Source: Pelagicoccus sp. SDUM812005 (lineage in GTDB: Bacteria; Verrucomicrobiota; Verrucomicrobiia; Opitutales; Opitutaceae). From it: 64,000 nucleotides of DNA. Of the stretch, positions 26,793 to 36,712 are shown piece after piece (position 1 is the stretch's first letter; each line of letters begins with the position of its first letter). Under the pieces are notes generated by a model. The model had not been told where the DNA came from and did no database searches. It worked only from the letters and a program-made list of their open reading frames with translations. The stretch spans positions 62,001-126,000 of the forward strand of contig NZ_JARXIA010000003.1 in assembly GCF_031127875.1 (NCBI RefSeq). The letters are read 5' to 3'. The position numbers were made by a program, and so were the translations under genes.

Positions 26793-27886
26793 GCGAGATG
26801 GGTAGAGCCCGATCGCCAGAGTGGCATCCAAGCGACGCCGACAAGTCAAAGTTTGCGGGCGAGGTGATGGCCGGAAAGGTCGAAGCTTCGCCCGCAATTA
26901 AGGTGGCGCGCAAGCCGCGTCGGCCTCTCTTGAAGGTAGAGGAGCTCTACGCGGGGATCGTCGGCGGCAATCGTACGGCCTTGGCTCGCGGCATCACTTG
27001 TATCGAGAGCGAGGCTCCGCGGCATCAGGAGATCGCCCGGGAGTTGTTGCGGCGTTGCTTGCCTCACTCTGGCAACTCGATCCGAATCGGGATCACTGGG
27101 ATCCCGGGGGCCGGCAAGAGCCAATTCTTGGAGTGTCTCGGCAAGATGCTTTGCGAAGCGGACGAACGGGTCGCCGTTCTGGCAGTGGACCCGAGCAGTA
27201 CGGTTACGGGCGGCAGCATCTTAGGCGACAAGACGCGCATGGAGAGCCTTTGCCGGGACGAACGCGCCTTTATTCGTCCCTCGCCGGCTGGCAAGACGCT
27301 GGGCGGCGTGGCGGCTAAGACGCGGGAATCGATCATCCTGTGTGAAGCGGCTGGATACAAAGTGATATTCGTGGAGACGGTTGGCGTTGGCCAAAGCGAA
27401 GTCGCGGTACGTTCCATGGTGGATTTCTTCCTGTTGCTTCAACTGGCGGGCGCCGGCGACGAGTTGCAAGGAATCAAGAAGGGCGTAATTGAAATGGCGG
27501 ACGCGATCGTCGTAAACAAGTCGGACGGCGACAACGTGCAGCGCGCGAAAGTCGCCCGCGGCGAATATGCCCGGGTGTTGCACCACTTGCATCCATTTAC
27601 CAAGGGCTGGGAGCCGAAGGCGCTTTGTTGCTCCGGGTTGAAGGGGACAGGTGTGTGGGAAGTCTGGGAAATAGTACAAGCTTTCTGCCAGAAGCTGAAA
27701 GATGAAAACCGGTTCGACGAGATTCGAGCCAAGCAGAACGCCAAGTGGTTCAGGACGCTGCTGGAGCAACGCGTGCTGGAAGCGTTTTATCGCAAGCAAG
27801 CGCTCGATGACGGCTTTGCGAAGCTGGAGAAAGCAGTATCCGAGGGACGGATACCGGTTATCGAAGCGGTGGAGAGGGTGTTGTAG
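26789..27886 (+). CDS. meaB: Methylmalonyl-CoA mutase-associated GTPase MeaB
   Basis: G3E-family GTPase that protects and reloads the B12 mutase. It has 365 residues. The Walker A motif G-I-P-G-A-G-K-S lies at 104-111 ([18 protein letters not shown]). Further GTPase motifs are [19 protein letters not shown] and [10 protein letters not shown], with NKSDGDN as the guanine-specificity motif. An N-terminal basic extension (about 50 residues) precedes the G domain. It overlaps mutB by ATGA, and such gene pairing is common for this chaperone. A palindromic element starts at its stop codon. Confidence 0.93.
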   Translation: MSEMGRARSPEWHPSDADKSKFAGEVMAGKVEASPAIKVARKPRRPLLKVEELYAGIVGGNRTALARGITCIESEAPRHQEIARELLRRCLPHSGNSIRIGITGIPGAGKSQFLECLGKMLCEADERVAVLAVDPSSTVTGGSILGDKTRMESLCRDERAFIRPSPAGKTLGGVAAKTRESIILCEAAGYKVIFVETVGVGQSEVAVRSMVDFFLLLQLAGAGDELQGIKKGVIEMADAIVVNKSDGDNVQRAKVARGEYARVLHHLHPFTKGWEPKALCCSGLKGTGVWEVWEIVQAFCQKLKDENRFDEIRAKQNAKWFRTLLEQRVLEAFYRKQALDDGFAKLEKAVSEGRIPVIEAVERVL

Positions 27887-27965
27887 TAGGGCTGGCGCTC
27901 GCGCCATGCCGCGTTGCTGGAGTTTCGATTTGGGACTCGCGGCGTGCCGCAAGCGGCAGCCCTAC
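27886..27965. repeat. REP-like palindrome with 28-base arms
   Basis: The arms 27886-27913 and 27938-27965 are inverted repeats with 24 of 28 positions identical (outer ends GTAGGGCTG and CAGCCCTAC), around a 24-base centre. The left arm starts on the last base of the meaB stop codon. It lies between convergent meaB and hemH, where it could also end transcription on both strands. It looks like a dispersed extragenic palindromic element. Confidence 0.65.
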
Positions 27966-27972
27966 GTTACTC

Positions 27973-28995
27973 TCACTTCCCGTCCAGCCACGCTAGGGAT
28001 TTGTCGGCGAGGAACTGTACCCAGGCTGGGTGTTCGTTCATGCAGGGGACGGCCGTGAACTTTTCGCCGCCGGCTTCGAGGTATTCCTCTTTGCCTTCCA
28101 TGGCGATTTCTTCGAGCGTCTCGAGGCAGTCGGATACGAAGGCCGGCGTCATGACGACGAGGCGCTTGATGCCTTTCTTGGGCAATTCTTCCAGGACATG
28201 GTCGGTGTAAGGCATGAGCCAGGGTTCGCGGCCGAGTCGCGACTGGAAGGAGATAGACCACTTGCCGTCGGGGATGCCGGCTCGCTTGACGAAGAGTTCG
28301 GTGGTCTTGGTTACTTGATGGCGGTAGCAGGTGGCGTGGGCGGGACTGCAGGTGGTACAGCAGTCCTTGACCACGTTGCAGTGGGCCTTGGAGGAATCGG
28401 CCTTGTTGAGGTGGCGATTCGGGATGCCGTGGTAGGAGAAGAGCAGGTGGTCGTATTCGTCTTCCAGATACGGTTTGGCGCTTTTGTATAGGGCTTCGAT
28501 GTAGGAAGGGTCGCCGTAGAAGGGTTGCAGGGTGGTGACCTTCATCTCGGGCGCCTTGGAGGCGACCTCTTCCATGACCTTGACCACGACTGTCTCGTAG
28601 CTGGACATGGCGTAGTGCGGATAGAGGGGGACTAGGAACACGTTCTTCACCCCGTTGTTTTTCATGCGGTCGATCGCGTCGGGGATGGAGGGTGATCCGT
28701 AGCGCATCGCCAGTTCGACGGTGGGTTCGATCTTTTCCTGCAGGAGGGACTGGAGGTGCTTGCTGGTGACGATAAGGGGCGAGCCTTCTTCGGTCCAAAC
28801 CTTCTTGTAGGCGGCGGCAGATTGGGCGGGACGCTTGGGCAGGATGAAGCAGTTCAGGACGAACTGCTGGATGAGCTTAGGCGAGTCGATTACGCGATCG
28901 TCGGAGAGGAACTCCTTCAGGTAGCGGCGGACGTCTTCGTTGGACGTCGAGTCTGGGGATCCTAGGTTTACGAGAAGTACTGCGTTTTCGCTCAT
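27973..28995 (-). CDS. hemH: Ferrochelatase
   Basis: Inserts Fe2+ into protoporphyrin IX to make heme. The protein has 340 residues. N-terminal VLLVNLGSPDS and the FSYHGIP signature (catalytic His189) are present. A cysteine cluster lies at residues 206, 212, 213, 216 and 223 (HC...DCCTTC...C). Some bacterial ferrochelatases hold a [2Fe-2S] cluster with internal cysteines, and this may be such a case. The conserved glutamate region is SDCLETLEEI. The gene stands alone on the minus strand. Confidence 0.95.
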   Translation of the reverse strand: MSENAVLLVNLGSPDSTSNEDVRRYLKEFLSDDRVIDSPKLIQQFVLNCFILPKRPAQSAAAYKKVWTEEGSPLIVTSKHLQSLLQEKIEPTVELAMRYGSPSIPDAIDRMKNNGVKNVFLVPLYPHYAMSSYETVVVKVMEEVASKAPEMKVTTLQPFYGDPSYIEALYKSAKPYLEDEYDHLLFSYHGIPNRHLNKADSSKAHCNVVKDCCTTCSPAHATCYRHQVTKTTELFVKRAGIPDGKWSISFQSRLGREPWLMPYTDHVLEELPKKGIKRLVVMTPAFVSDCLETLEEIAMEGKEEYLEAGGEKFTAVPCMNEHPAWVQFLADKSLAWLDGK

Positions 28996-29110
28996 AGTGT
29001 ATCTGGTTTATAAATCCGGTGATGCGCGAGGCATCAAGAAAACTGCGGCGATTTGGGGGAATTTGCCGCAAATACTGGCTATTGAAAATTTCGATAGCGG
29101 ATGGACTTGT

Positions 29111-29914
29111 TCAAAAGTCCCTGTTCTCCCGCAGGGATGCCGGGGAGTAGCCGAGGCGTCGCTGGAAGAGTTGGTGGAAGCGCTTGAGGTCGCTGTAGCC
29201 GAGGTTGATGGCGATTTCCTCGATGGGCAGGCTCGATTGTTGGATTTGGCGTTTGGCCTCTTCCATGCGGCGCCGGATGACGTAGTGGATGGGAGCTTCG
29301 TTCATCATCTGGCGGAACGATTGGGCGAAGCGCTTTGTTGGCATGCCGGCCTCGGCGGCGAGGTCTTGCACGGTCCATTTGCGGGCGAGGTCGTTTTCGA
29401 TGGCGTGGAGGGCTTCGTAGGCTTGGGAGTCGAAGGCGCCGGAGTGGCGGGTGGCGGACTCCACCAGCAGCCGAATGATCATAGTGATGGCATCGGCGAG
29501 GAGCGGATCGTCGCTTTTGCGGGTGGCGACCAGTTCGGCGAGGGCTTCCAGGTTGCGTACGTTGCGGATGAATACGCTTTGGTAGGGGGCGTCGCCTTCG
29601 GAGGTTTGGGGGCAGTTTTCTTCTGTATCCAGAATGTCAAAACGAACGAGGAAGATGAATAGGGGGTAGGACGGGGTCTGTTGGGCTTGGACCTCGATGC
29701 CGGGCTTGAGGAAGTAGCAGATGCCTTTGCGGAGTTCGGCGGCTTGGCCGTCGAGGGTGAGCTTTCCGCGTCCGTCGAAAACGAGCAGCAGGGCGTGCTC
29801 GGGCAGGGAGTCGACATGCCAGTTCCAAGTGGCTGGACAATGGTACAGGATGGGCGCTGCGGTGAGCCTTATCTTGCCATGGTTGAGTATCCACTGGAGG
29901 TGGTTGCTTGGCAT
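29111..29914 (-). CDS. AraC-family transcriptional regulator
   Basis: A 267-residue AraC-type regulator counted from ATG 29914; an upstream in-frame TTG at 29932 would add six residues. Residues 1-120 form a cupin-like sensor (ALLLVFDGRGKLTLDGQAAELRKGICYFLKPG). The C-terminal DNA-binding region (about 165-262) contains WTVQDLAAEAGMPTKRFAQSFRQMMNEAPIHYV and LPIEEIAINLGYSDLKRFHQLFQRRLGYSPASL. No adjacent catabolic gene reveals its ligand. It lies between hemH and eno on the same strand, with an independent start. Confidence 0.88.
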   Translation of the reverse strand: MPSNHLQWILNHGKIRLTAAPILYHCPATWNWHVDSLPEHALLLVFDGRGKLTLDGQAAELRKGICYFLKPGIEVQAQQTPSYPLFIFLVRFDILDTEENCPQTSEGDAPYQSVFIRNVRNLEALAELVATRKSDDPLLADAITMIIRLLVESATRHSGAFDSQAYEALHAIENDLARKWTVQDLAAEAGMPTKRFAQSFRQMMNEAPIHYVIRRRMEEAKRQIQQSSLPIEEIAINLGYSDLKRFHQLFQRRLGYSPASLRENRDF

Positions 29915-30023
29915 GGTTGCCAGTGTAGCCAAGGAGCGGACTTTGTCTAATGGGAATGCGTCTTGGGCGGGCTTTTCGGGAGTAGGGGCAAGGCCGCTCG
30001 CTCGTTTGTTACGAGTGGATACG

Positions 30024-30054
30024 AAAAAGGCCCGACGCGGGAGCGTCGGGCCTT
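30024..30054 (-). terminator. Intrinsic terminator of eno
   Basis: On the minus strand, GGCCCGACGC and GCGTCGGGCC form a 10-bp stem with a four-base loop, followed by a run of T. It lies 37 bases after the eno stop. Confidence 0.92.
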
Positions 30055-30090
30055 GTGAAAGGTTTCGTGTAGTGAAACGGCGACTACGGC

Positions 30091-31395
<1,305 letters not shown>

Positions 31396-31553
31396 TTAAC
31401 GATTTTCCGAAGGGTAGGTCCCGACGAAGGGCTGGAACTTATGACCGGGCTTCGGGGAAATGCAAGCGTGGGAAACGCAACAATCGCGTGCGCCGAATAT
31501 TTTGCGTTTTCGGGGTTTGTAAGGCGGAATCGGGCTAGGTATTTCGATTAGGA

Positions 31554-32252
31554 ATGAAGATTGCGATCATTAGTGGAACGAGCATCGAGCGGGCGGATAC
31601 CTTTGCGGACTGGGAGGATTGCAAGGTGGAGACGGAGCACGGGGAGGTGCACGTGAAGACTCGTGGCCAGCTGGTCGCGATGAACCGGCACGGCTTCGAG
31701 CACGCCTTGCCGCCGCATGCCATCAACTACCGAGCCAACGTGGAGGCGCTCTGCCAGCTCGGGGTGCAAAGCGTGGTGACCTTGAGTTCGGTGGGATCGG
31801 TCAGCGAAGACATCCCGCCGGGAAGTTTGGTATCCTGCGAGGACTATATGAGCTTCGCGCCGAGGACCTTTATCGACGACCGCATGAGCGCCTTCGCTCC
31901 GGTGATCGGAAACCCGCACTTGGAGGCGATCCGTGGCCGCTCGAGCCTAGCTATCCTGACGGGCAAGGTCTACATGCAGACGCCCGGACCCCGTTTCGAA
32001 ACGCGGGCGGAGGTGCGGGCCATCCGGACGCTGGGAGGCGACGTGGTGGGAATGACCTTCGCGAACGAGGCGGACTTGATTCTGGAGCGAGGACTGGTGC
32101 TGACTGCGTTTTGCATGGTCGACAACTTTGCCCATGGCGTGAAGTCCAGCGAACTTTCGATGGAGGCCTTTCGGAATCTGGTGGCGGAGAACCAAGCGAC
32201 GATCAACCAATTCCTGACTGAGTTGGTGGACTATTTAGAGGATTGCTCGTAG
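31554..32252 (+). CDS. MTAP/purine nucleoside phosphorylase family protein
   Basis: A 232-residue phosphorylase of the MTAP/PNP group, which splits purine nucleosides (for example methylthioadenosine) with phosphate. Diagnostic parts are RHGFEHALPPHAINYRANVEALCQLGV, TLSSVGSV, and TPGPRFETRAEVRAIRTLGGDVVGMT. The N-terminal phosphate loop reads ISGTSIERAD where many relatives have GGTG, so the substrate may differ. The usual MTAP length is about 270-290, so this is on the short side. It is a lone gene between eno and the MoxR operon. Confidence 0.85.
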   Translation: MKIAIISGTSIERADTFADWEDCKVETEHGEVHVKTRGQLVAMNRHGFEHALPPHAINYRANVEALCQLGVQSVVTLSSVGSVSEDIPPGSLVSCEDYMSFAPRTFIDDRMSAFAPVIGNPHLEAIRGRSSLAILTGKVYMQTPGPRFETRAEVRAIRTLGGDVVGMTFANEADLILERGLVLTAFCMVDNFAHGVKSSELSMEAFRNLVAENQATINQFLTELVDYLEDCS

Positions 32253-32419
32253 AGTGGGAGCGTTCTCCGCGACAGCCGGTTTTCGCGCCGGTAGTTATGC
32301 CCAGCCCATAGAGGACCTCCCGTGGATTTCCCCTCAGTCTGCGGTAAATTTCGGCCTTCAAATGCCGATAAAGAGGGGATCCGGACCACTTTAGCTAAAT
32401 TGTTACTCCCTAAGATCTT

Positions 32420-33394
32420 ATGATGAGCGAATTTCTTCCCGCCAATGCCTTGAGCGAGTCTCGCGCCACACTCAGCCGCCTGCGCGAAGCCATGCGTGCC
32501 CGCATCAAGGGCAAGGAAGACGTTATCGATCAGGCGCTTATTTGCTTGGCAGCCGGCGGTCACGTCCTGATCGAGGACCTGCCAGGGGTGGGGAAAACGA
32601 CTTTGGCCTACTGCTTGGCCAAGGCCATGGACACGGAGTTCAAGCGGATCCAGTTCACCAGCGACATGCTTCCCACCGACGTTACCGGCGTATCGATCTA
32701 CGACGAGCGCGATCGGGAGTTTCACTTCAAGCCGGGCCCTATTTTTTCCAATATCGTGCTCGCTGACGAAATTAACCGGGCGACTCCTAAGACTCAGTCG
32801 AGTTTGCTGGAGGTGATGGACCACGGCAAGGTGACGGTGGACGGGCAGACTTATGGCGTGGGCTCGCCCTTCATGGTGATCGCCACTCAGAACCCGGTGG
32901 ACTACGAGGGCACTTTTCCGCTGCCGGAGAGCCAGATGGACCGCTTCCTCATGCGTTTGCAGATGGGGTATCCGGACCCGGCTAGCGAGTTGGAGATCTT
33001 GGCCGACGGAAATCCCAGCTACGACGAGATGGTGGTGGAGGATGCAGTGGAACCGGCGGCGATCGAAGTGATGCAGGCCACCGTGAAGAAGGTTTTCATC
33101 GAGCACTCGATTTTGGAGTACATGTTGAAGCTCATTACGGCGACCCGTACGGAGAGCGAATTTAAGGCAGGCATCAGCGTGCGCGGCGGTATCGCCCTGA
33201 AGATCGCCTCCCAAGCCCGGGCGTTGTATCTTGGCCGCGATTTCGTGATTCCGGATGACGTTTTGCAGGTGGCCCAGTCCGTGATGGGGCACCGTCTGAA
33301 CCTTCGCCGGCCATCCTCGGATGCGCTGGAGGAGCGTCGCATGGTAGAGGGAATCCTAGGGCGTTTGCTCAACGCGATTCCGCAGCCTAAGTAA
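32420..33394 (+). CDS. MoxR-family AAA+ ATPase
   Basis: A 324-residue MoxR ATPase. The Walker A motif G-V-G-K-T-T is near residues 56-61 (EDLPGVGKTTLAYCLAKA). Walker B with ILADEINRATPKTQSSLLE follows, then the sensor region ATQNPVDYEGTFPLPESQMDRFLMRL. The family assembles or activates protein complexes with von Willebrand or DUF58 partners. It begins an operon with DUF58 and transglutaminase genes, the standard arrangement. Start codons at 32420 and 32423 are both possible. Confidence 0.94.
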   Translation: MMSEFLPANALSESRATLSRLREAMRARIKGKEDVIDQALICLAAGGHVLIEDLPGVGKTTLAYCLAKAMDTEFKRIQFTSDMLPTDVTGVSIYDERDREFHFKPGPIFSNIVLADEINRATPKTQSSLLEVMDHGKVTVDGQTYGVGSPFMVIATQNPVDYEGTFPLPESQMDRFLMRLQMGYPDPASELEILADGNPSYDEMVVEDAVEPAAIEVMQATVKKVFIEHSILEYMLKLITATRTESEFKAGISVRGGIALKIASQARALYLGRDFVIPDDVLQVAQSVMGHRLNLRRPSSDALEERRMVEGILGRLLNAIPQPK

Positions 33395-33402
33395 GCGAGC
33401 CG

Positions 33403-34533
33403 ATGGCAGCTCCCGTAGCAGAAGAGCGTTTCGACTGGAAGGGGCCGGCGGTATCGAACCGTCGAGGTTCCTTGCTGCGCAAGCTCGTCGAGCAAGTTAT
33501 TCCGCCGAAGGGCCACAAGGTGATTCCGACTGGCTCGGGCATGCTGCTGATATTCATTGGCCTGACCATCGGCTTGGCTGCCTATAACACGGTCAATAAC
33601 ATCCTTTTCGCGGCGCTGGCCCTGCTTATCGCGGCTTTGATCATGAGCGGCGTGGTTTGCTGGGGGAATCTGCTTTGCGCCCGCTGGCGCTTGGAAACGA
33701 GTTCAACATTCCGAGTAGGGGAAGAAGGGCAGGCTACCGTTGTATTGGAAAACGCGCGACAGCGCTTTCCCTTGTTCTGCGTTTCCTTCGGAATGCAAAC
33801 GGACGCTACGGACGAAAAGCGTCGCTTGTACATGAAGCAACGGCTCGATCCGGGAGAGGAGACCGCCTTGGTCTGGCGTTTCAAGCCAGCGCGGCGAATG
33901 AAGACCCATGTCGTTGTCGAAAATGCGGTATCCAGTTTTCCCTTCGGATTCCTTTCCAAGTTTCTCCCTGGAGAGTGCGAGAAGGAGATCCGCGTGTGGC
34001 CGAAGCGAATCGCCTATACGCGCTATCGCAGTCCCGAAATTTCTGGACTGCTGCAAGGACGAAGCAGCAAGAAGCAAGGCGTTTCCGGCGAACTGATCGG
34101 ACTGCGCCACTACGAGAAAGGCGATGCCCAGCGGTCCATTCACTGGAAGGTATCCGCAAAGCAAGGACGCCTGATCGTAAAGCAAAACGCGACGGAAACG
34201 CAGTCCTTGCTAGATATCGTAGTCGATCCGGCTTCCTTTCTCTGGAAGAGCGAGGAGGCTTTCGAAAAAATGTGTTCCTTTGCCTCGAGCTTGGCGGAGG
34301 ACTTGTTTTTGGAGGGCAAGCTGGATTCCTGTTTTATCATTGGAGGTCCGAGTATTCGGATCCAGCGGGTGGGCGATCTGGAGGCCTTTTTCGATGCCTT
34401 GGCGGAACTGGAGCCATGCGATGCGAAGGCTGGCTATCAAGATGCGGGCGGGGTCAATAGAATCTGCTTTCAGCCGGTCAAAGGCGGAAGCGTAGGAGCG
34501 TTTGTGAATGAAATCCAAATCGGACAGGCATAG
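33403..34533 (+). CDS. DUF58 domain-containing protein
   Basis: A 376-residue membrane protein with a pair of hydrophobic segments at about 45-85 (GSGMLLIFIGLTIGLAAYNTVNNILFAALALLIAALIM). The DUF58 signature is LRHYEKGDAQRSIHWKVSAKQGRLIVKQ. DUF58 partners of MoxR carry a degenerate VWA-like domain. Function in Opitutae is unproven; envelope stress or cell-wall roles are inferred from other species. It overlaps the transglutaminase gene by 26 bases. Confidence 0.9.
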   Translation: MAAPVAEERFDWKGPAVSNRRGSLLRKLVEQVIPPKGHKVIPTGSGMLLIFIGLTIGLAAYNTVNNILFAALALLIAALIMSGVVCWGNLLCARWRLETSSTFRVGEEGQATVVLENARQRFPLFCVSFGMQTDATDEKRRLYMKQRLDPGEETALVWRFKPARRMKTHVVVENAVSSFPFGFLSKFLPGECEKEIRVWPKRIAYTRYRSPEISGLLQGRSSKKQGVSGELIGLRHYEKGDAQRSIHWKVSAKQGRLIVKQNATETQSLLDIVVDPASFLWKSEEAFEKMCSFASSLAEDLFLEGKLDSCFIIGGPSIRIQRVGDLEAFFDALAELEPCDAKAGYQDAGGVNRICFQPVKGGSVGAFVNEIQIGQA

Positions 34534-36712
34534 TCTAGAGGATCTCCTAGCGCTCAAGTGGATGCTCGGCGCCCTGATGGGGCTCGTGTGTATCACGACC
34601 CTATTCAATATTAGCGGGCATAACAAGATCCCTGCCTTGATCGCGAGCGCGGTCGTGGTGGTGGCCTTGATAAAGCCGATCTGGATCGCACGCGTTCCGC
34701 AAATCGTATGGAAGGGCTATGCGATCGCCATCGTGCCCTTGGTATTGATCGACGTGTTGGCAAAGGACACGATCCCGGCCTTGCTGGACCTGAATACTTG
34801 GCTGATCCTCTTTCGCTGCCTTAACCACAATCGGCGCCGCGAGGAAATGCAGCTGGCCTTGTTGTGCCTGTTCTTGATTATCATGACAGGCATCCTGACG
34901 GCTACCCTTGTATTTGGTTTTCAATTACTCATCTTTGCGGGGCTAGCGATTTCCTATCTGGTGATCAATTCTTCGATCGAAACGAAGGCGGAGGGGGATT
35001 ACGAAATGCTGGAAGGCATGCGGAAAACTCAGCGGATGAACCTGCTCAGCGCCTTGGGTTCGGTCTTTTCCACGCGCTTGATCTTTCTCGGGACTTCGAT
35101 GTTCGCGTCGATGATTTTCGTGGCAGCGATCGTCTTCATTGCGATCCCCCGTATCGATATCGAAGACAAGGTGAGTCTCTTCAAGATGAAGTCCAAGCAA
35201 ACCTTGTCTGGATTTAGCGATAGCATCCAGCTCGGCGAGGTGACGGATATCAAGAACGACGACAGCGTTGCCCTGCGAGTGGACGTACCGGAAGACGCGT
35301 CGGTGCCTTTGACTCCCTACTGGAGAATGCTGGCTTTGGACCAGTATAGCAGCGGTTCGTTTAAGTTGTCGGAAAGCTTGAATGCCCTGCAGCGCAGTCC
35401 GCTTGCATCGCCTTACCACTCCATTCGCTATTGGCCGGATCGTCGCTTTTCGCAGTCGCCCACGACCCTGGAACGCGATCGTTGGACCTTTTTCCTGGAG
35501 CCGGAGGTGAGTCGCTACCTGCCGATTCTCGGTACTTTCAAGCACATGACGGTGGCGAGCTTGACGGATCTATCGATCGATCCGCACATGCATTCGATAG
35601 CTTTGAAGGAAACGAATTCCAAAATGGTATCCTACCAATTGGAAGCAATTGATTTTTCGGGAATGGTCCCGGACGTGCCTGCGAATTCGTATCCGAAATT
35701 CCTGACGGATTCCTTCACGGAGGAACCTCGAGGCGGAAAGGTTCGCTATCCGGAAACGCTTTTGGCTCTTCCGGAAGAGAAGGCTGCGGCCAACATCTTT
35801 AGGCTAGCTGCTTCCGAGATATCGAATGGAGAACGCTTGCCGCCGCTGGAGTTCGCTCAAAAAGCGGTGAATTACCTTTGGAAGGATCATTCGTATTCGA
35901 TGTCGGTGGGCTTGCCGCAGGTCGAAGGCTTGAAGGATCCCGTTGCTCGCTGGTTCAGCTCGGAGCTGCCGGGGCACTGCGAATTTTTTGCGTCCTCTTT
36001 CGTGCTGACAGCCCGTTCCGCCGGCTATCCGGCCCGGGTGGTGGTGGGCTTCAAGGGAGGAACTTGGAATCCCTACGAAAAGTACTTCATGGTGCGGAAC
36101 GCAGACGCCCATGCGTGGGCGGAGATTTACGATGGCGTAGGAAATTGGATACGGGTGGATCCGACGCCTGGTTCGGAAGCGCCGGTCGTGAACCCCATGA
36201 CGGAGCTGGTGAGCCAGCGCTACGGGGAGGCGGATTCGTCCGCGTTTCTCGACAGCCTGCGGCTGCTTTGGTATCGGCGAATCGTCAACTTCGACGAAGC
36301 GGCCCAGAAGGAAGCGGCGATCCAATTGAAGGACTTTTTCCTCGCTTACGTTTCTGTCGCGGAGCGCTGGGCCAAGAATGCCGGCGACTATCTCTATTTT
36401 TGGGTGACTTCGCCTTGGGGATTTTGGCGAATCCTATATATGATATTCCTTGGGGCGATTCTTGTAGCCGCGTTTATGATACAGCGCAATATGACCTTGA
36501 ACGTGAGGGAACTTATACTGGCGCCTTTCAGGCGAGGGGATCCCATTCGTCGCAAGGCCAGCAAGCTGCTCGGAAAGCTCGCCGCTCGAGAGTTTAGGGA
36601 CCGGGAGCGATTCGAGAAAGTGGTTTCCGATTTGCAACGCTTGCGCTTCGGTTCGAAGGAGAGCTGGCCGAACGCGCGGCTTGTATTCAGGGAAGCGCGA
36701 CGCTTGCGGTAG
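34508..36712 (+). CDS. Transglutaminase-like TgpA/DUF3488 membrane protein
   Basis: A 734-residue protein with five to seven membrane segments at the N terminus (about 15-240), a periplasmic transglutaminase domain (about 420-570) and a final membrane helix near 640 with a cytoplasmic tail. The cysteine-protease-like triad is visible at Cys491 (LPGHCEFFASSFV), His535 (NADAHAWAEIY) and Asp551 (IRVDPTPG). Together with MoxR and DUF58 it forms a complete TgpA-type operon. The last 26 bases overlap the end of mrdA on the other strand. Confidence 0.92.
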   Translation: MKSKSDRHSLEDLLALKWMLGALMGLVCITTLFNISGHNKIPALIASAVVVVALIKPIWIARVPQIVWKGYAIAIVPLVLIDVLAKDTIPALLDLNTWLILFRCLNHNRRREEMQLALLCLFLIIMTGILTATLVFGFQLLIFAGLAISYLVINSSIETKAEGDYEMLEGMRKTQRMNLLSALGSVFSTRLIFLGTSMFASMIFVAAIVFIAIPRIDIEDKVSLFKMKSKQTLSGFSDSIQLGEVTDIKNDDSVALRVDVPEDASVPLTPYWRMLALDQYSSGSFKLSESLNALQRSPLASPYHSIRYWPDRRFSQSPTTLERDRWTFFLEPEVSRYLPILGTFKHMTVASLTDLSIDPHMHSIALKETNSKMVSYQLEAIDFSGMVPDVPANSYPKFLTDSFTEEPRGGKVRYPETLLALPEEKAAANIFRLAASEISNGERLPPLEFAQKAVNYLWKDHSYSMSVGLPQVEGLKDPVARWFSSELPGHCEFFASSFVLTARSAGYPARVVVGFKGGTWNPYEKYFMVRNADAHAWAEIYDGVGNWIRVDPTPGSEAPVVNPMTELVSQRYGEADSSAFLDSLRLLWYRRIVNFDEAAQKEAAIQLKDFFLAYVSVAERWAKNAGDYLYFWVTSPWGFWRILYMIFLGAILVAAFMIQRNMTLNVRELILAPFRRGDPIRRKASKLLGKLAAREFRDRERFEKVVSDLQRLRFGSKESWPNARLVFREARRLR

